From assembly GCF_022695515.1 (NCBI RefSeq), contig NZ_JALDPT010000038.1:1-47148 (forward strand): a stretch of 47,148 nt of DNA, given 5' to 3'. Source of the stretch: Phenylobacterium aquaticum. Lineage in GTDB: Bacteria; Pseudomonadota; Alphaproteobacteria; Caulobacterales; Caulobacteraceae. This document shows positions 23,833 to 31,429 of the stretch, in pieces; position 1 is the first letter of the stretch, and the number at the start of each line of letters is the position of its first letter. Made by a program: the position numbers and the translations under genes. The notes beneath the pieces were generated by a model. It was not told where the DNA came from. It saw only the letters and a program-made list of their open reading frames with translations, and searched no databases.

Positions 23833-25395
23833 ATGGCGAGTTGGTTCGGGGCCAAGCCCAGCAAGGCGGAAGCCGAAAAGCAGATTGCGCTGGAGGCGAC
23901 CGTCGCGGCGATCCACCGGTCCCAGGCCGTGATCACCTTCGACCTCGACGGAACGATCCGGGAGGCCAACCAGAACTTCCTCGACACCTTGGGCTATCGC
24001 GCCGACGAGGTCGTGGGCCGCAAGCACAGCATATTCGTACCGCCCGAGGAGGCCGGCAGCGCCGCCTACCAGGCCTTCTGGCGCGCCCTGAACAATGGCG
24101 AATATGTCGCCGAGAAATTCCGCCGCATCGGCAAGGGCGGGCGCGAGGTCTGGATCCAGGCCTCCTACAACCCGATGTTCGACGCCGCCGGGAAGCCCTT
24201 CCGGGTGATCAAGTTCGCGACCGACGTGACCGCGATCGAGCTCGAGCGCGCCCGCAACGAGCAGGAGCGGCAGGCGACCCAAGCCCGCCAGACCCAGGCC
24301 GTGACCGAGGTCGCCCAGGGTCTGTCGCGTCTCGCCGCGGGCGACCTGACCTACCAGATCACCGCGCGCCTGGCGGACGAGTACGTTCAGCTACAGACGG
24401 ACTTCAACAACGCCATCGCCCACCTGAAAGACGTCATGGGAACGATCGTCGGGGCGGCGGACGGCATCCGCAATGGCACCGGTGAAATCAGCCAGGCGGC
24501 CGACGAGATGTCGCGCCGCACCGAGCAGCAGGCTGCCAGCCTGGAACAGACCGCGGCCGCACTGGAGGAGATCACCACCACGGTCCGCCAGACCGCCGAG
24601 AACGCCCGCCAGGCCCAGACCGCCGTCACCTCCGCCCGCAGCGACGCCGACGCCTCGGGCAAGGTCGTCGAAAGCGCCGTCACCGCCATGGGGGCCATCG
24701 AGGGCTCCGCGGGCCAGATCGGCTCGATCATCGGGGTGATCGACGAGATCGCCTTCCAAACCAATCTTCTGGCCCTGAACGCCGGGGTCGAGGCCGCCCG
24801 GGCCGGCGAGGCGGGCAAGGGCTTCGCGGTCGTGGCGTCGGAGGTGCGCGCGCTCGCCCAGCGGTCCGCGGAGGCGGCCAAGGAGATCAAGGGCCTGATC
24901 AACGCCTCGAACCAGCAGGTGGCGACCGGGGTCGAGCTGGTCGGCAAGACCGGCGAGGCCCTGCGCCGGATCGTGGGCCAGGTCGCCCAGATCACCGACC
25001 TGATCACCGGCATCGCGGCCAGCGCCCAGGAACAGGCCGCCGGCCTGCACGAGGTCAACACCGCCGTCACCCAAATGGACCAGATGACCCAGCAGAACGC
25101 GGCCATGGTCGAGGAGTCGACCGCCGCCAGCCACGCCCTGGCCAAGGAAGCCGCCGAGCTGGAGCGGCTGATGGGCGAGTTCAATTTCGGGGAAGCGGCG
25201 CGCGCCTGCCCCCCGCCCGGCGATCCGCCCCGTCCGCCCGTCCGGTCGCCCACGCCGCCCGCGGCGGCGCGGCGGCCGCCCGCAAGGTCGAGGCCGAGCC
25301 GGACGACTGGGAGAGCTTCTGACCTGCGACCTATTGGCCGCGTGGCCGTCAGGCGCCCGGAACCGGCGCCATGGCCCGCGACCATTAGGGGTTAA
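23833..25395 (+). CDS. Soluble methyl-accepting chemotaxis protein (PAS-HAMP-MCP), probable 3' frameshift
   Basis: The open frame from the ATG at 23833 (GAAGG nine bases before it; GTG 23824 is an alternative) gives a cytoplasmic chemoreceptor with no membrane segment. It has a PAS domain (near 20-140, AVITFDLDGTIREANQNFLDTLGY), a HAMP-like segment (near 160-215) and a signalling domain (near 235-450) with the hairpin tip IDEIAFQTNLLALNAGVEAARAG. After the C6 run at 25209-25214 the frame reads an atypical arginine/proline-rich tail. The -1 frame instead runs to a stop at 25320-25322 and ends EAEPDDWESF, a CheR/CheB-docking-type C-terminus. One missing base, or -1 slippage at C-CCC-CCG, would explain this. 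CheW follows. Confidence 0.85.
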   Translation: MASWFGAKPSKAEAEKQIALEATVAAIHRSQAVITFDLDGTIREANQNFLDTLGYRADEVVGRKHSIFVPPEEAGSAAYQAFWRALNNGEYVAEKFRRIGKGGREVWIQASYNPMFDAAGKPFRVIKFATDVTAIELERARNEQERQATQARQTQAVTEVAQGLSRLAAGDLTYQITARLADEYVQLQTDFNNAIAHLKDVMGTIVGAADGIRNGTGEISQAADEMSRRTEQQAASLEQTAAALEEITTTVRQTAENARQAQTAVTSARSDADASGKVVESAVTAMGAIEGSAGQIGSIIGVIDEIAFQTNLLALNAGVEAARAGEAGKGFAVVASEVRALAQRSAEAAKEIKGLINASNQQVATGVELVGKTGEALRRIVGQVAQITDLITGIAASAQEQAAGLHEVNTAVTQMDQMTQQNAAMVEESTAASHALAKEAAELERLMGEFNFGEAARACPPPGDPPRPPVRSPTPPAAARRPPARSRPSRTTGRASDLRPIGRVAVRRPEPAPWPATIRG

Positions 25396-25488
25396 TTTAC
25401 CAACGCTGGCCCAACTGAAGCTCAGTAGTTTCCTCGCGTCGAGTATGGCCTCCAATCGCGGCTAACCCTGTCTCCGGAAGGATTTCTG

Positions 25489-25953
25489 ATGGCTCTCGAT
25501 GAACGCGGCCTGCCCGCGGTCGGCGCTGAACTGGTCACCGTCGCGATCGGCGGCCAACAGTTCGCTATCGACATCATGATGGTCCGCGAAATCCGGGGGT
25601 GGACCGCTTCCACTCCCCTGCCCCATGCGCCGTCCTACGTGCTGGGCATGATCAATCTGCGCGGCGCGGTTCTGCCGGTGGTGGACCTCGGCTCGCGGCT
25701 TGGCCTGACCGGCTGCGCGCGCACCTCCTCGTCCGTCGTCATCGTCGCCCATATCGACGGTCGCCAAGTCGGCCTGTTGGTCGATGAAGTCTGCGACATC
25801 GTGGTGCTCGCCGAGAACATGCTGCAGCCGGCCCCGCAGGTCGGCGCGGATCGCTCGGAAGAATTCGTCCAGGGCGTCATCACCACCGACGCCGGGATCG
25901 TCACCCTGCTGACCCTCGACGGCGTCCTGCCCCGGGTCGCCGAAGCCGCCTGA
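25489..25953 (+). CDS. cheW: Chemotaxis coupling protein CheW
   Basis: This 154-residue CheW-domain protein has ELVTVAIGGQQFAIDIMMVREIRG (residues 14-37), PSYVLGMINLRGAVLPVVDLGSRLG (near 47-71), VGLLVDEVCDIVVL near 93 and the C-terminal FVQGVITTDAGIVTLLTLDGVL. It links chemoreceptors to the CheA kinase. GGAAGGA precedes the ATG. It lies 93 bp after the soluble chemoreceptor and probably works with it; no CheA, CheR or CheB is in the window, so the rest of the signalling set is elsewhere. Confidence 0.92.
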   Translation: MALDERGLPAVGAELVTVAIGGQQFAIDIMMVREIRGWTASTPLPHAPSYVLGMINLRGAVLPVVDLGSRLGLTGCARTSSSVVIVAHIDGRQVGLLVDEVCDIVVLAENMLQPAPQVGADRSEEFVQGVITTDAGIVTLLTLDGVLPRVAEAA

Positions 25954-25957
25954 TTTC

Positions 25958-26010
25958 AGGGGCCAAGCCCCTTTCATTCGACCCGCACGCCCGGCCTCAC
26001 CGCCGGGCGT
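25958..26010 (+). terminator. Double hairpin terminator after cheW
   Basis: Two stems follow the cheW stop. AGGGGC-CAA-GCCCCT (25958-25972) leads into TTTCATT. Then ACGCCCGGC / GCCGGGCGT (25987-26010, 9 bp, six-base loop) is followed by CTTGCGTT. Together they form a convincing transcription end before the DUF4386/TetR unit. Confidence 0.7.
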
Positions 26011-26022
26011 CTTGCGTTGGGC

Positions 26023-26070
26023 TTGACTGTCACCGACCGGTGACTTATTGCAATGTCACTAATTGGTGAC
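26023..26070 (+). promoter_or_regulatory. Promoter with two TetR-type operators before the DUF4386-like gene
   Basis: Two dyads, GTCACCGACCGGTGAC (26029-26044) and GTCACTAATTGGTGAC (26055-26070), start 26 bp apart. A -35-like TTGACT at 26023-26028 is followed after 17 bp by TATTGC at 26046-26051, so both operators overlap the promoter. The TetR-family gene at 26837 is the obvious binder, giving autoregulation of the two-gene unit. Confidence 0.7.
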
Positions 26071-26090
26071 TTTGCAGCGAGAGCTCCCCC

Positions 26091-26786
26091 ATGCCCCACA
26101 ACCAGATCCGCACGGGGGCCGGCCTGATCGGCTTCGCCGTGCTCATGAACGTCCCCTTCGCCCTGCTGGGCGCGAGCTTCGACTATCCGGACATCCTGCG
26201 CCGTCCCCCGCTTGAGATCCTCAGCCGGTTCGCCGCCGGGGGCGCGCCCCTGATCCTGACCTGGCAGCTCTATGTGCTAGTCTGTGTCGCCATGCTCCCG
26301 CTCGCCTTCGCCCTGCGCAACGCCATGGAGGCCCGCTATGGAGAGCGTTACGACGCCGCCACCGCCCTGGCCTGCGCCGCCGCGATGACCCAGGCCATCG
26401 GGCTTTCGCGCTGGGTGTTCGCCGTACCGGGCCTCGCGGCGACCGCGCTGGATCCGCACGCCGGCGCGGCGCATCAGGCCGCAGCTCTGGTTGTCTTCCA
26501 AGCCCTGCATCAGTTCGCCGGCGCGGGGATCGGCGAGAACCTCGGCCAGTCGTTCACGGCGCTTTGGGCCCTGGCGATCGGCCTGCCGAGCCTGGTCCGC
26601 GGGCGCTGGGTGACCGGCGGCCTCGCGGCTCTGGCCGGCGGGCTGATCCTGGCCGGCACGGCGGAGGGATACGCCACCGTCATCGCCTTTGATCCTGGCC
26701 CGCTCAGCCTCTGCGCACCGCTGGGCTATGTCCTGCTCTCCGCGTGGCTGGTCGCCCTGGGCGTCCGCCTCATGCAGCGCGCCTGA
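26091..26786 (+). CDS. DUF4386-like integral membrane protein
   Basis: This 231-residue protein has six predicted hydrophobic segments, starting TGAGLIGFAVLMNVPFALLG. Features shared with DUF4386 proteins include the early N-terminal hydrophobic turn followed by ILRRPPLEILSRFAAGG, the central LSRWVFAVPGLAA and QALHQFAGAGIGENLGQSF. No function is known for the family. It is the first gene of a unit with a TetR regulator 50 bp downstream and sits behind a promoter with two operator dyads. That arrangement suggests a membrane protein induced by a small ligand. Confidence 0.75.
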   Translation: MPHNQIRTGAGLIGFAVLMNVPFALLGASFDYPDILRRPPLEILSRFAAGGAPLILTWQLYVLVCVAMLPLAFALRNAMEARYGERYDAATALACAAAMTQAIGLSRWVFAVPGLAATALDPHAGAAHQAAALVVFQALHQFAGAGIGENLGQSFTALWALAIGLPSLVRGRWVTGGLAALAGGLILAGTAEGYATVIAFDPGPLSLCAPLGYVLLSAWLVALGVRLMQRA

Positions 26787-26836
26787 CGCGCCGGGCCGCG
26801 CATGGGTTAAGCTCGCCGCCTCAACTGGGATTCGCC

Positions 26837-27451
26837 TTGGCCAGGACTGTGAAAACCGCCGCGCGAGACCGGGACGCCACAGCGACCCGGCTGCTCGACG
26901 CCGCCGCCGACCTTCTGGCGCAGGAAGGGTTTGTGGGGCTGACGGTCAATGCTCTGGCCCGTCGGGCCGGCTGCGACAAGGTGCTGATCTATCGGTATTT
27001 CGGCGGCCTTGAGGGGCTGATGGACGCCTTGGGGGCACGCCTGGATCTGTGGATCCGGCCGTCGCCCCCGCCCCTCGACACCGCAGCCGGCTACGGCCCG
27101 GTCATGGGGGCGGTGCTGCTCGACTACCTGCGGGCCCTGCGCGCCAACCTCCTGGTCAAACGCATCCTGGCCTGGGAGTTGGTCCAGGACGATGAGCTGA
27201 CCCGCAGGCTGGGCGCCGCGAAGTCCGAGGCGATCCGCCGCTGGTTTGTCAGCGTCCGCGAGCGGGCGGGTCAGGCGCCTGCCGAAACGGACGCGCCGGC
27301 GGTCAACGCCATCCTGCTGGCCGGCGTCCATCATCTGGCCCTGCGCGAGGACAGCGGCGGCGGCTTCGCCGGTCTGGACCTCACCCTGCCCGAGACCTGG
27401 ACCCGGATCGAAGCGGCACTGGAAGGGTTGGTCAGGGGCGCTTATCCCTGA
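26837..27451 (+). CDS. TetR/AcrR family transcriptional regulator
   Basis: I propose a TTG start at 26837, giving 204 residues (MARTVKTAARDRDATATRLLDAAADLL); GGGA precedes it, and the upstream extension of the frame lies inside the DUF4386-like gene. The helix-turn-helix is residues ~30-60 (GLTVNALARRAGCDKVLIYRYFGGLEGL). The C-terminal domain resembles TetR_C-type ligand domains without a recognisable ligand motif. It probably represses its own unit via the dyads at 26029-26070. The stop is only six bases from the stop of the converging lipoprotein gene. The start codon is uncertain. Confidence 0.82.
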   Translation: MARTVKTAARDRDATATRLLDAAADLLAQEGFVGLTVNALARRAGCDKVLIYRYFGGLEGLMDALGARLDLWIRPSPPPLDTAAGYGPVMGAVLLDYLRALRANLLVKRILAWELVQDDELTRRLGAAKSEAIRRWFVSVRERAGQAPAETDAPAVNAILLAGVHHLALREDSGGGFAGLDLTLPETWTRIEAALEGLVRGAYP

Positions 27452-27457
27452 GACCGC

Positions 27458-27984
27458 CTAGTCCAGCCACTGGTAGATGTACCAGTCGCCTTCGATCTGA
27501 CGCTCCACATAGAGATATTTGGCCTTCTCCCCGCGGCGGGCAAAGGCGTCGGTGTCCGGTACGCGGTCCTGGGGGCTGGCCGTCCGGTCATAGACAATCC
27601 CCTTCACCGCCTTCGAGCCCAGCGCTGGGGCGCCAGATAGGCGAAGCGCACGGCCAGGCTCGCGCCGGGATCAGCGCTGGTGTTGCCCGCCGCGACCGAG
27701 CGTGCGCCCACCGCGCGCAGAATAGCCGCCAGACGCCCGGCCGCCGCCGGATCGGCCCCCTCGGGTTCGATCTTCGGCGCCCCGGCCTTGCCGCCCTGGT
27801 CGCGCAGGGCGACGGACTGCAGGCCCGGCGCATGCTCGAACACCTCCACGGCGGCCTGGAACTCTCCACGATGGCTGGCGAAGGCGGAGATCAGGGCCGC
27901 GTCGGTCGGCGGCGGCGCGGGCTTGCCGCAGCCGGCCAGGACGAGGCTCGCCGCCACACCGCTCAAAACCACCGATCGCTTCAT
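27458..27984 (-). CDS. Putative lipoprotein, one-base frameshift near 27627-27630
   Basis: The start at 27984 gives MKRSVVLSGVAASLVLAGC, a lipoprotein signal with the lipobox LAGC (Cys19). The first frame runs through VEVFEHAPGLQSVALRDQGG and ends early at 27604. If one C is restored in the run corresponding to GGGG at 27627-27630, the frame continues to the TAG at 27458-27460, reading LGSKAVKGIVYDRTASPQD and ending EGDWYIYQWLD. That gives 175 residues. The distal part has normal codon use for this genome, so it is coding. No family is recognised; it is a membrane-anchored periplasmic protein of unknown function. Confidence 0.7.
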
Positions 27985-28037
27985 GCCGCGCCCCCTGACT
28001 CGTCCGCGGACGGAGCCTAGCACAGGAGGCCGCGCCG

Positions 28038-30173
28038 TCAGGCGGCGCGGCTGTCCAGGGCCTTGCCGATTCCGGCCAACAGGGCCTCGCCGGTCAGGGG
28101 CTTGGCCACGTGTAGGTCCGCGCCGGCCTCCAGGGCCTCGGCGCAATGGTGCGCCATGGCGTTGGCGCTCAGCACCACGATCGGCACATGGGCCGGCCAG
28201 GCCTGCTCCGCCTCCCAGCTGCGGATGGCGCGGGTCGCCGTAAGCCCGTCCATCACCGGCATCTGCAGGTCCATCAGCACCAGGTCGAAGGGTTCGGCGC
28301 GCAGGGCGTCGACCGCCAGGGCGCCGTTATCGACCGTGGTCAGCACGATGTCGAAGGGCGAGAGCAGCAGCTCCACGACCTTCTGATTGGCCGGGTTGTC
28401 CTCCGCCAGCAGCACGTGAAGGGCCCGGCCGCCCTGAGCCGTTTCCGGCGCCGGCGCCTCCGGGCTGCGGTCTCCCGCCGCGGCCCTGGCCCGGGCGGCG
28501 TCATAGTCGGCGAGCGGCCGTTCGCGCGTCAGGGGGGCGGTGAAATGGAAGGTGCTCCCCATGCCGGGCTGGGACTCGGCGTGGATCGAGCCGCCCATCA
28601 TCTCGACCAGCGACTTGCAGATCGCCAGGCCCAGGCCCGACCCGCCGAACCGGCGGGTCATGGTGCTGTCGGCCTGATTGAACCGCTCGAACAGGTGATC
28701 GGCCAGATCGGCGTCGAAGCCGACCCCGGTGTCGCGCACCGAGCAGCTCAGCAAGGCCGGGGCGTGCGCCGTGTCGCCTTCGGTCAGATCGACCTCGACC
28801 ATCACCTCGCCGGCGCTGGTGAACTTCATCGCATTGGACAGGAGGTTGCCGACCACCTGGCGCAGGCGGACGCTGTCGCCGTGGAACATGCCCCGCGCCG
28901 TGGGGCCGAAGCGGACCGAGAAGGACAGGCCCTTGGCCTCGGCGTTCAGGCGCGCCACCGCGAGGCCGCCGCTGAGGGTTTCGCCCAGGTCGAACACGCC
29001 CGGTTCGAGCTCCAGGCCGCCGGCCTCGATCTTCGACAGGTCCAGGATGTCCGACACCAGCCGCCCGAGGGTCTCGCCGGAGCCGCGCACCAGGTCGACC
29101 ATTTCGCGCTGTTCGGTCGTCAGATGGGTCCGCGACAGGGCGTCGACCACCCCGATCACCCCGTTCAGGGGCGTGCGGATCTCGTGGCTCATATTGGCCA
29201 GGAAGTCGCTCTTGGCCTGGTTGGCCCGCTCCGCCGCCTCCCGCGCCGCCGCCATCTCGGCCTCGGCCCGGGACTGCTCGGTGACATCGCGGGCGACGGC
29301 GTAGACCAGATCGCCGGACTTGCGGGCCTGCCATTCCAGCACCCGGTATTCGCCGTCGATGTGCTGGTAGCGATTGCGGAAATTGACCACCTCCTCGTCG
29401 GTGAGGAAGGCATTGCCCCGCCCCGAGGTCGCAGCGCGATCGTCGGGGTGGATCAACGGGAAGTAGGAGCGCCCCTTCAAGGTCTCCAACGGCCGGCCCA
29501 GCACCCGCTCCCAGGCCTGATTCACCCGCACGAAGCGGCCCCTCATGTCGGTGATGCACAACAGGTCCGCGGACATGTCGAAAAAGGTCGAGAGCTCGCG
29601 GGCGGCCTCGACCTCGCGGAACGCCGCCTCGCGGGCGCGCAGTTCGCTCTGTCGGGCGGCGGCGTTCACCCGCTCGCGGTCGATCGCCAGGGCGCCCAGC
29701 TCCGCCGCGGCTTCGATGAAGGCGATGTCGTCGCTGGAGGGGGCGCTGATCTTGCGATGATAGATGGCGAAGCTGCCGACCACCTCGCCCGAGGCCAGGC
29801 GGATGGGTTCCGACCAGCAGGCGGCCAGGCCCGCCTGGCCGGCGAGGTCGCGGTAGGGCGCCCACAGGGGATCGGTCTGGATGTCTTCGACCACGACCCG
29901 CCGTCCGGTATGGATCGCCGTGCCGCAGCTGCCGACGTCGGGACCGATCTCCAGGCCGTAGATCGCCTCATTGTAGAAGTCGGGCAGGCTGGGCGCGGCG
30001 CCCGGCGCGAGACGCCGCCCGGTCTCGTCGAGCAGCAATATGCTGCACAGGATGGAGGGGTCCTCGGCCTCGACCACCCGCACGATCGCGTCCAGCACCC
30101 CGGAGAGGTCCGCGCCGGATCCGATGAGGGCCATGGTCCGCTTGAAGACCGCGAAGGCGGAGTTCCTGCTCAT
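28038..30173 (-). CDS. Hybrid sensor histidine kinase (GAF-PAS-HisKA-HATPase-REC)
   Basis: This 711-residue cytoplasmic protein has no membrane segment. The domain order is GAF (about 15-165, CSILLLDETGRRLAPGAAPSLP), PAS (about 195-305), HisKA with phospho-acceptor His330 in SHEIRTPLNG, HATPase (about 435-560: N-box LLSNAMKF, G1 DTGVG, G2 GGSGLGLAICK) and a receiver domain (about 590-705) with Asp635 in VLMDLQMPVMDG. It should sense a small ligand or redox state through GAF/PAS and pass phosphate internally. No partner response regulator or HPt gene lies nearby. The start ATG has no clear ribosome binding site. Confidence 0.92.
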   Translation of the reverse strand: MSRNSAFAVFKRTMALIGSGADLSGVLDAIVRVVEAEDPSILCSILLLDETGRRLAPGAAPSLPDFYNEAIYGLEIGPDVGSCGTAIHTGRRVVVEDIQTDPLWAPYRDLAGQAGLAACWSEPIRLASGEVVGSFAIYHRKISAPSSDDIAFIEAAAELGALAIDRERVNAAARQSELRAREAAFREVEAARELSTFFDMSADLLCITDMRGRFVRVNQAWERVLGRPLETLKGRSYFPLIHPDDRAATSGRGNAFLTDEEVVNFRNRYQHIDGEYRVLEWQARKSGDLVYAVARDVTEQSRAEAEMAAAREAAERANQAKSDFLANMSHEIRTPLNGVIGVVDALSRTHLTTEQREMVDLVRGSGETLGRLVSDILDLSKIEAGGLELEPGVFDLGETLSGGLAVARLNAEAKGLSFSVRFGPTARGMFHGDSVRLRQVVGNLLSNAMKFTSAGEVMVEVDLTEGDTAHAPALLSCSVRDTGVGFDADLADHLFERFNQADSTMTRRFGGSGLGLAICKSLVEMMGGSIHAESQPGMGSTFHFTAPLTRERPLADYDAARARAAAGDRSPEAPAPETAQGGRALHVLLAEDNPANQKVVELLLSPFDIVLTTVDNGALAVDALRAEPFDLVLMDLQMPVMDGLTATRAIRSWEAEQAWPAHVPIVVLSANAMAHHCAEALEAGADLHVAKPLTGEALLAGIGKALDSRAA

Positions 30174-30278
30174 GGAACAAGCTTGCGCCGATCCTGCTAA
30201 GACCGCCTTGACCTCCGCACGCGATCCCGATCACAGGTTGTGCGACATTTCGACACATCTTGGCGGCGGCGGCCGTCA

Positions 30279-30782
30279 TCAGTGCGCGAGGGTCACCACC
30301 ATCGGCGACGAGACCGTGTCCAGGCCCTGGTTCAGGCGGGCGATCTGCGCGGGGCTCAGGCAGTCATAAAGCGCCCGCATCGCCCTCACCGCATGCTTCT
30401 GGCGCTCATAGGTCCGCTGGCTGGCGTCCAGCCTGGCCTGGGCCCGAGACAGGGGATCGTCCGCCTCGGCCGCCGCGACCAATGCGACCGAGGGCGGCGG
30501 CGGGCTCATGGCCGCGTCGACGAAATCCCGCCAGCGTCGGGTCTGGGCCGGATTGAGCGCCAGGTCGGCCTGCAATTGCTGCAGCGCCTGGGCGACGGAG
30601 GCCTGGGCCACCTGGTCGACCACCATCCTCTGCACCTGCTCGGTGGTCATGGCGAAGCCCATCGGGGCGCCGACCTCGCCGGTCTGGGCGGCGGCGACGC
30701 CGGCGAACCCGGACGTCAGGACAAGCGCGAGCGCCAGGGGGGCGGCGCGGCGGGGGTTCGGAAAGGTCATGTCGTGCTCCAT
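30279..30782 (-). CDS. Periplasmic Spy/CpxP-like protein
   Basis: The ATG at 30782 (GGAAGGGGG just upstream; a second ATG at 30770 is possible) gives 167 residues. It begins with a Sec signal peptide (RRAAPLALALVLTSGFAGVAAAQ) and a helical, glutamine-rich body (VQRMVVDQVAQASVAQALQQL). A C-terminal LYDCLSPAQIARL resembles the LTxxQ-type motif of Spy/CpxP periplasmic proteins. Those act as chaperones or stress sensors. The similarity is short, so the family is tentative. It is divergent from the glyoxalase-fold gene. Confidence 0.6.
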   Translation of the reverse strand: MEHDMTFPNPRRAAPLALALVLTSGFAGVAAAQTGEVGAPMGFAMTTEQVQRMVVDQVAQASVAQALQQLQADLALNPAQTRRWRDFVDAAMSPPPPSVALVAAAEADDPLSRAQARLDASQRTYERQKHAVRAMRALYDCLSPAQIARLNQGLDTVSSPMVVTLAH

Positions 30783-30919
30783 CGCCCCCTTCCGCACCCT
30801 GGCCGGCCGCGCGGTCGGAAATACGGCCCAGCCTTGCCGGTTCATTGCGGAAAGGAGGCGGCGGCGTTTCGAAACATCGGTATAGATCGCCGTCAGACAC
30901 GCTCAGGAAAGGTCCCGAC

Positions 30920-31318
30920 ATGCCCCGTTCCCCCGACTATCTCGGCGCCACCGGCATCGGGGTCAGCGACCTGGCCGCCTCGGCCGCCTTCTACGAGGCC
31001 GCCCTGGGCATGAAGCCGGTCCAGACCTTCAAGCTGCCCTATATGGACGAGATCGTCATGAGCCATGAGGGCCGCAACGCGGTGGTCCTGATGCACTGGA
31101 CGGACGGCTCCGAGCAGACTTACCGGAACCTGCCGATCAAGCTGGTCTTCTATGTCACCGATCCGGTCGCCAGCGCCGCCGCCATCCGCGCGGCGGGGGG
31201 ATCGATTCATGTGGAGCCGGCCCCGCACGCCAGCCTGGGCGGCGCGATCGTCGGCCTCGGCAAGGACCTCGACGGCTATGTGATCGAGCTGCTGCAGGCC
31301 CCGCCGCCAAAGGCCTGA
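30920..31318 (+). CDS. VOC-family (glyoxalase/bleomycin resistance fold) protein
   Basis: The protein is 132 residues from the ATG at 30920 (GGAAAGG upstream). It has two beta-alpha-beta-beta-beta units: TGIGVSDLAASAAFYEAALGMKPV (residues 11-34) and KLVFYVTDPVASAAAIRAAGGSI (near 74-96), ending in LDGYVIELLQ, where the glutamate would be a metal ligand. The first-strand residue is Gly-Ile-Gly rather than the usual metal-ligand histidine, so metal binding may be altered. VOC proteins include lactoylglutathione lyases, dioxygenases and resistance proteins; no function can be assigned. Confidence 0.82.
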   Translation: MPRSPDYLGATGIGVSDLAASAAFYEAALGMKPVQTFKLPYMDEIVMSHEGRNAVVLMHWTDGSEQTYRNLPIKLVFYVTDPVASAAAIRAAGGSIHVEPAPHASLGGAIVGLGKDLDGYVIELLQAPPPKA

Positions 31319-31429
31319 AATTACGGGCAATTCACTTGAGGCCGCGCGCGTTCCGGGGATCATGCCCCGGCTCGCCCCGGCTGAGAGCTGTTCGGGCGGG
31401 CGACCATTCCATAACGGGGGCCCCGTCCG

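Noticed and set aside
28146..30200. 684-codon open frame opposite the hybrid histidine kinase
   Set aside because: No domain or ribosome binding site; the kinase on the other strand has a complete set of motifs.
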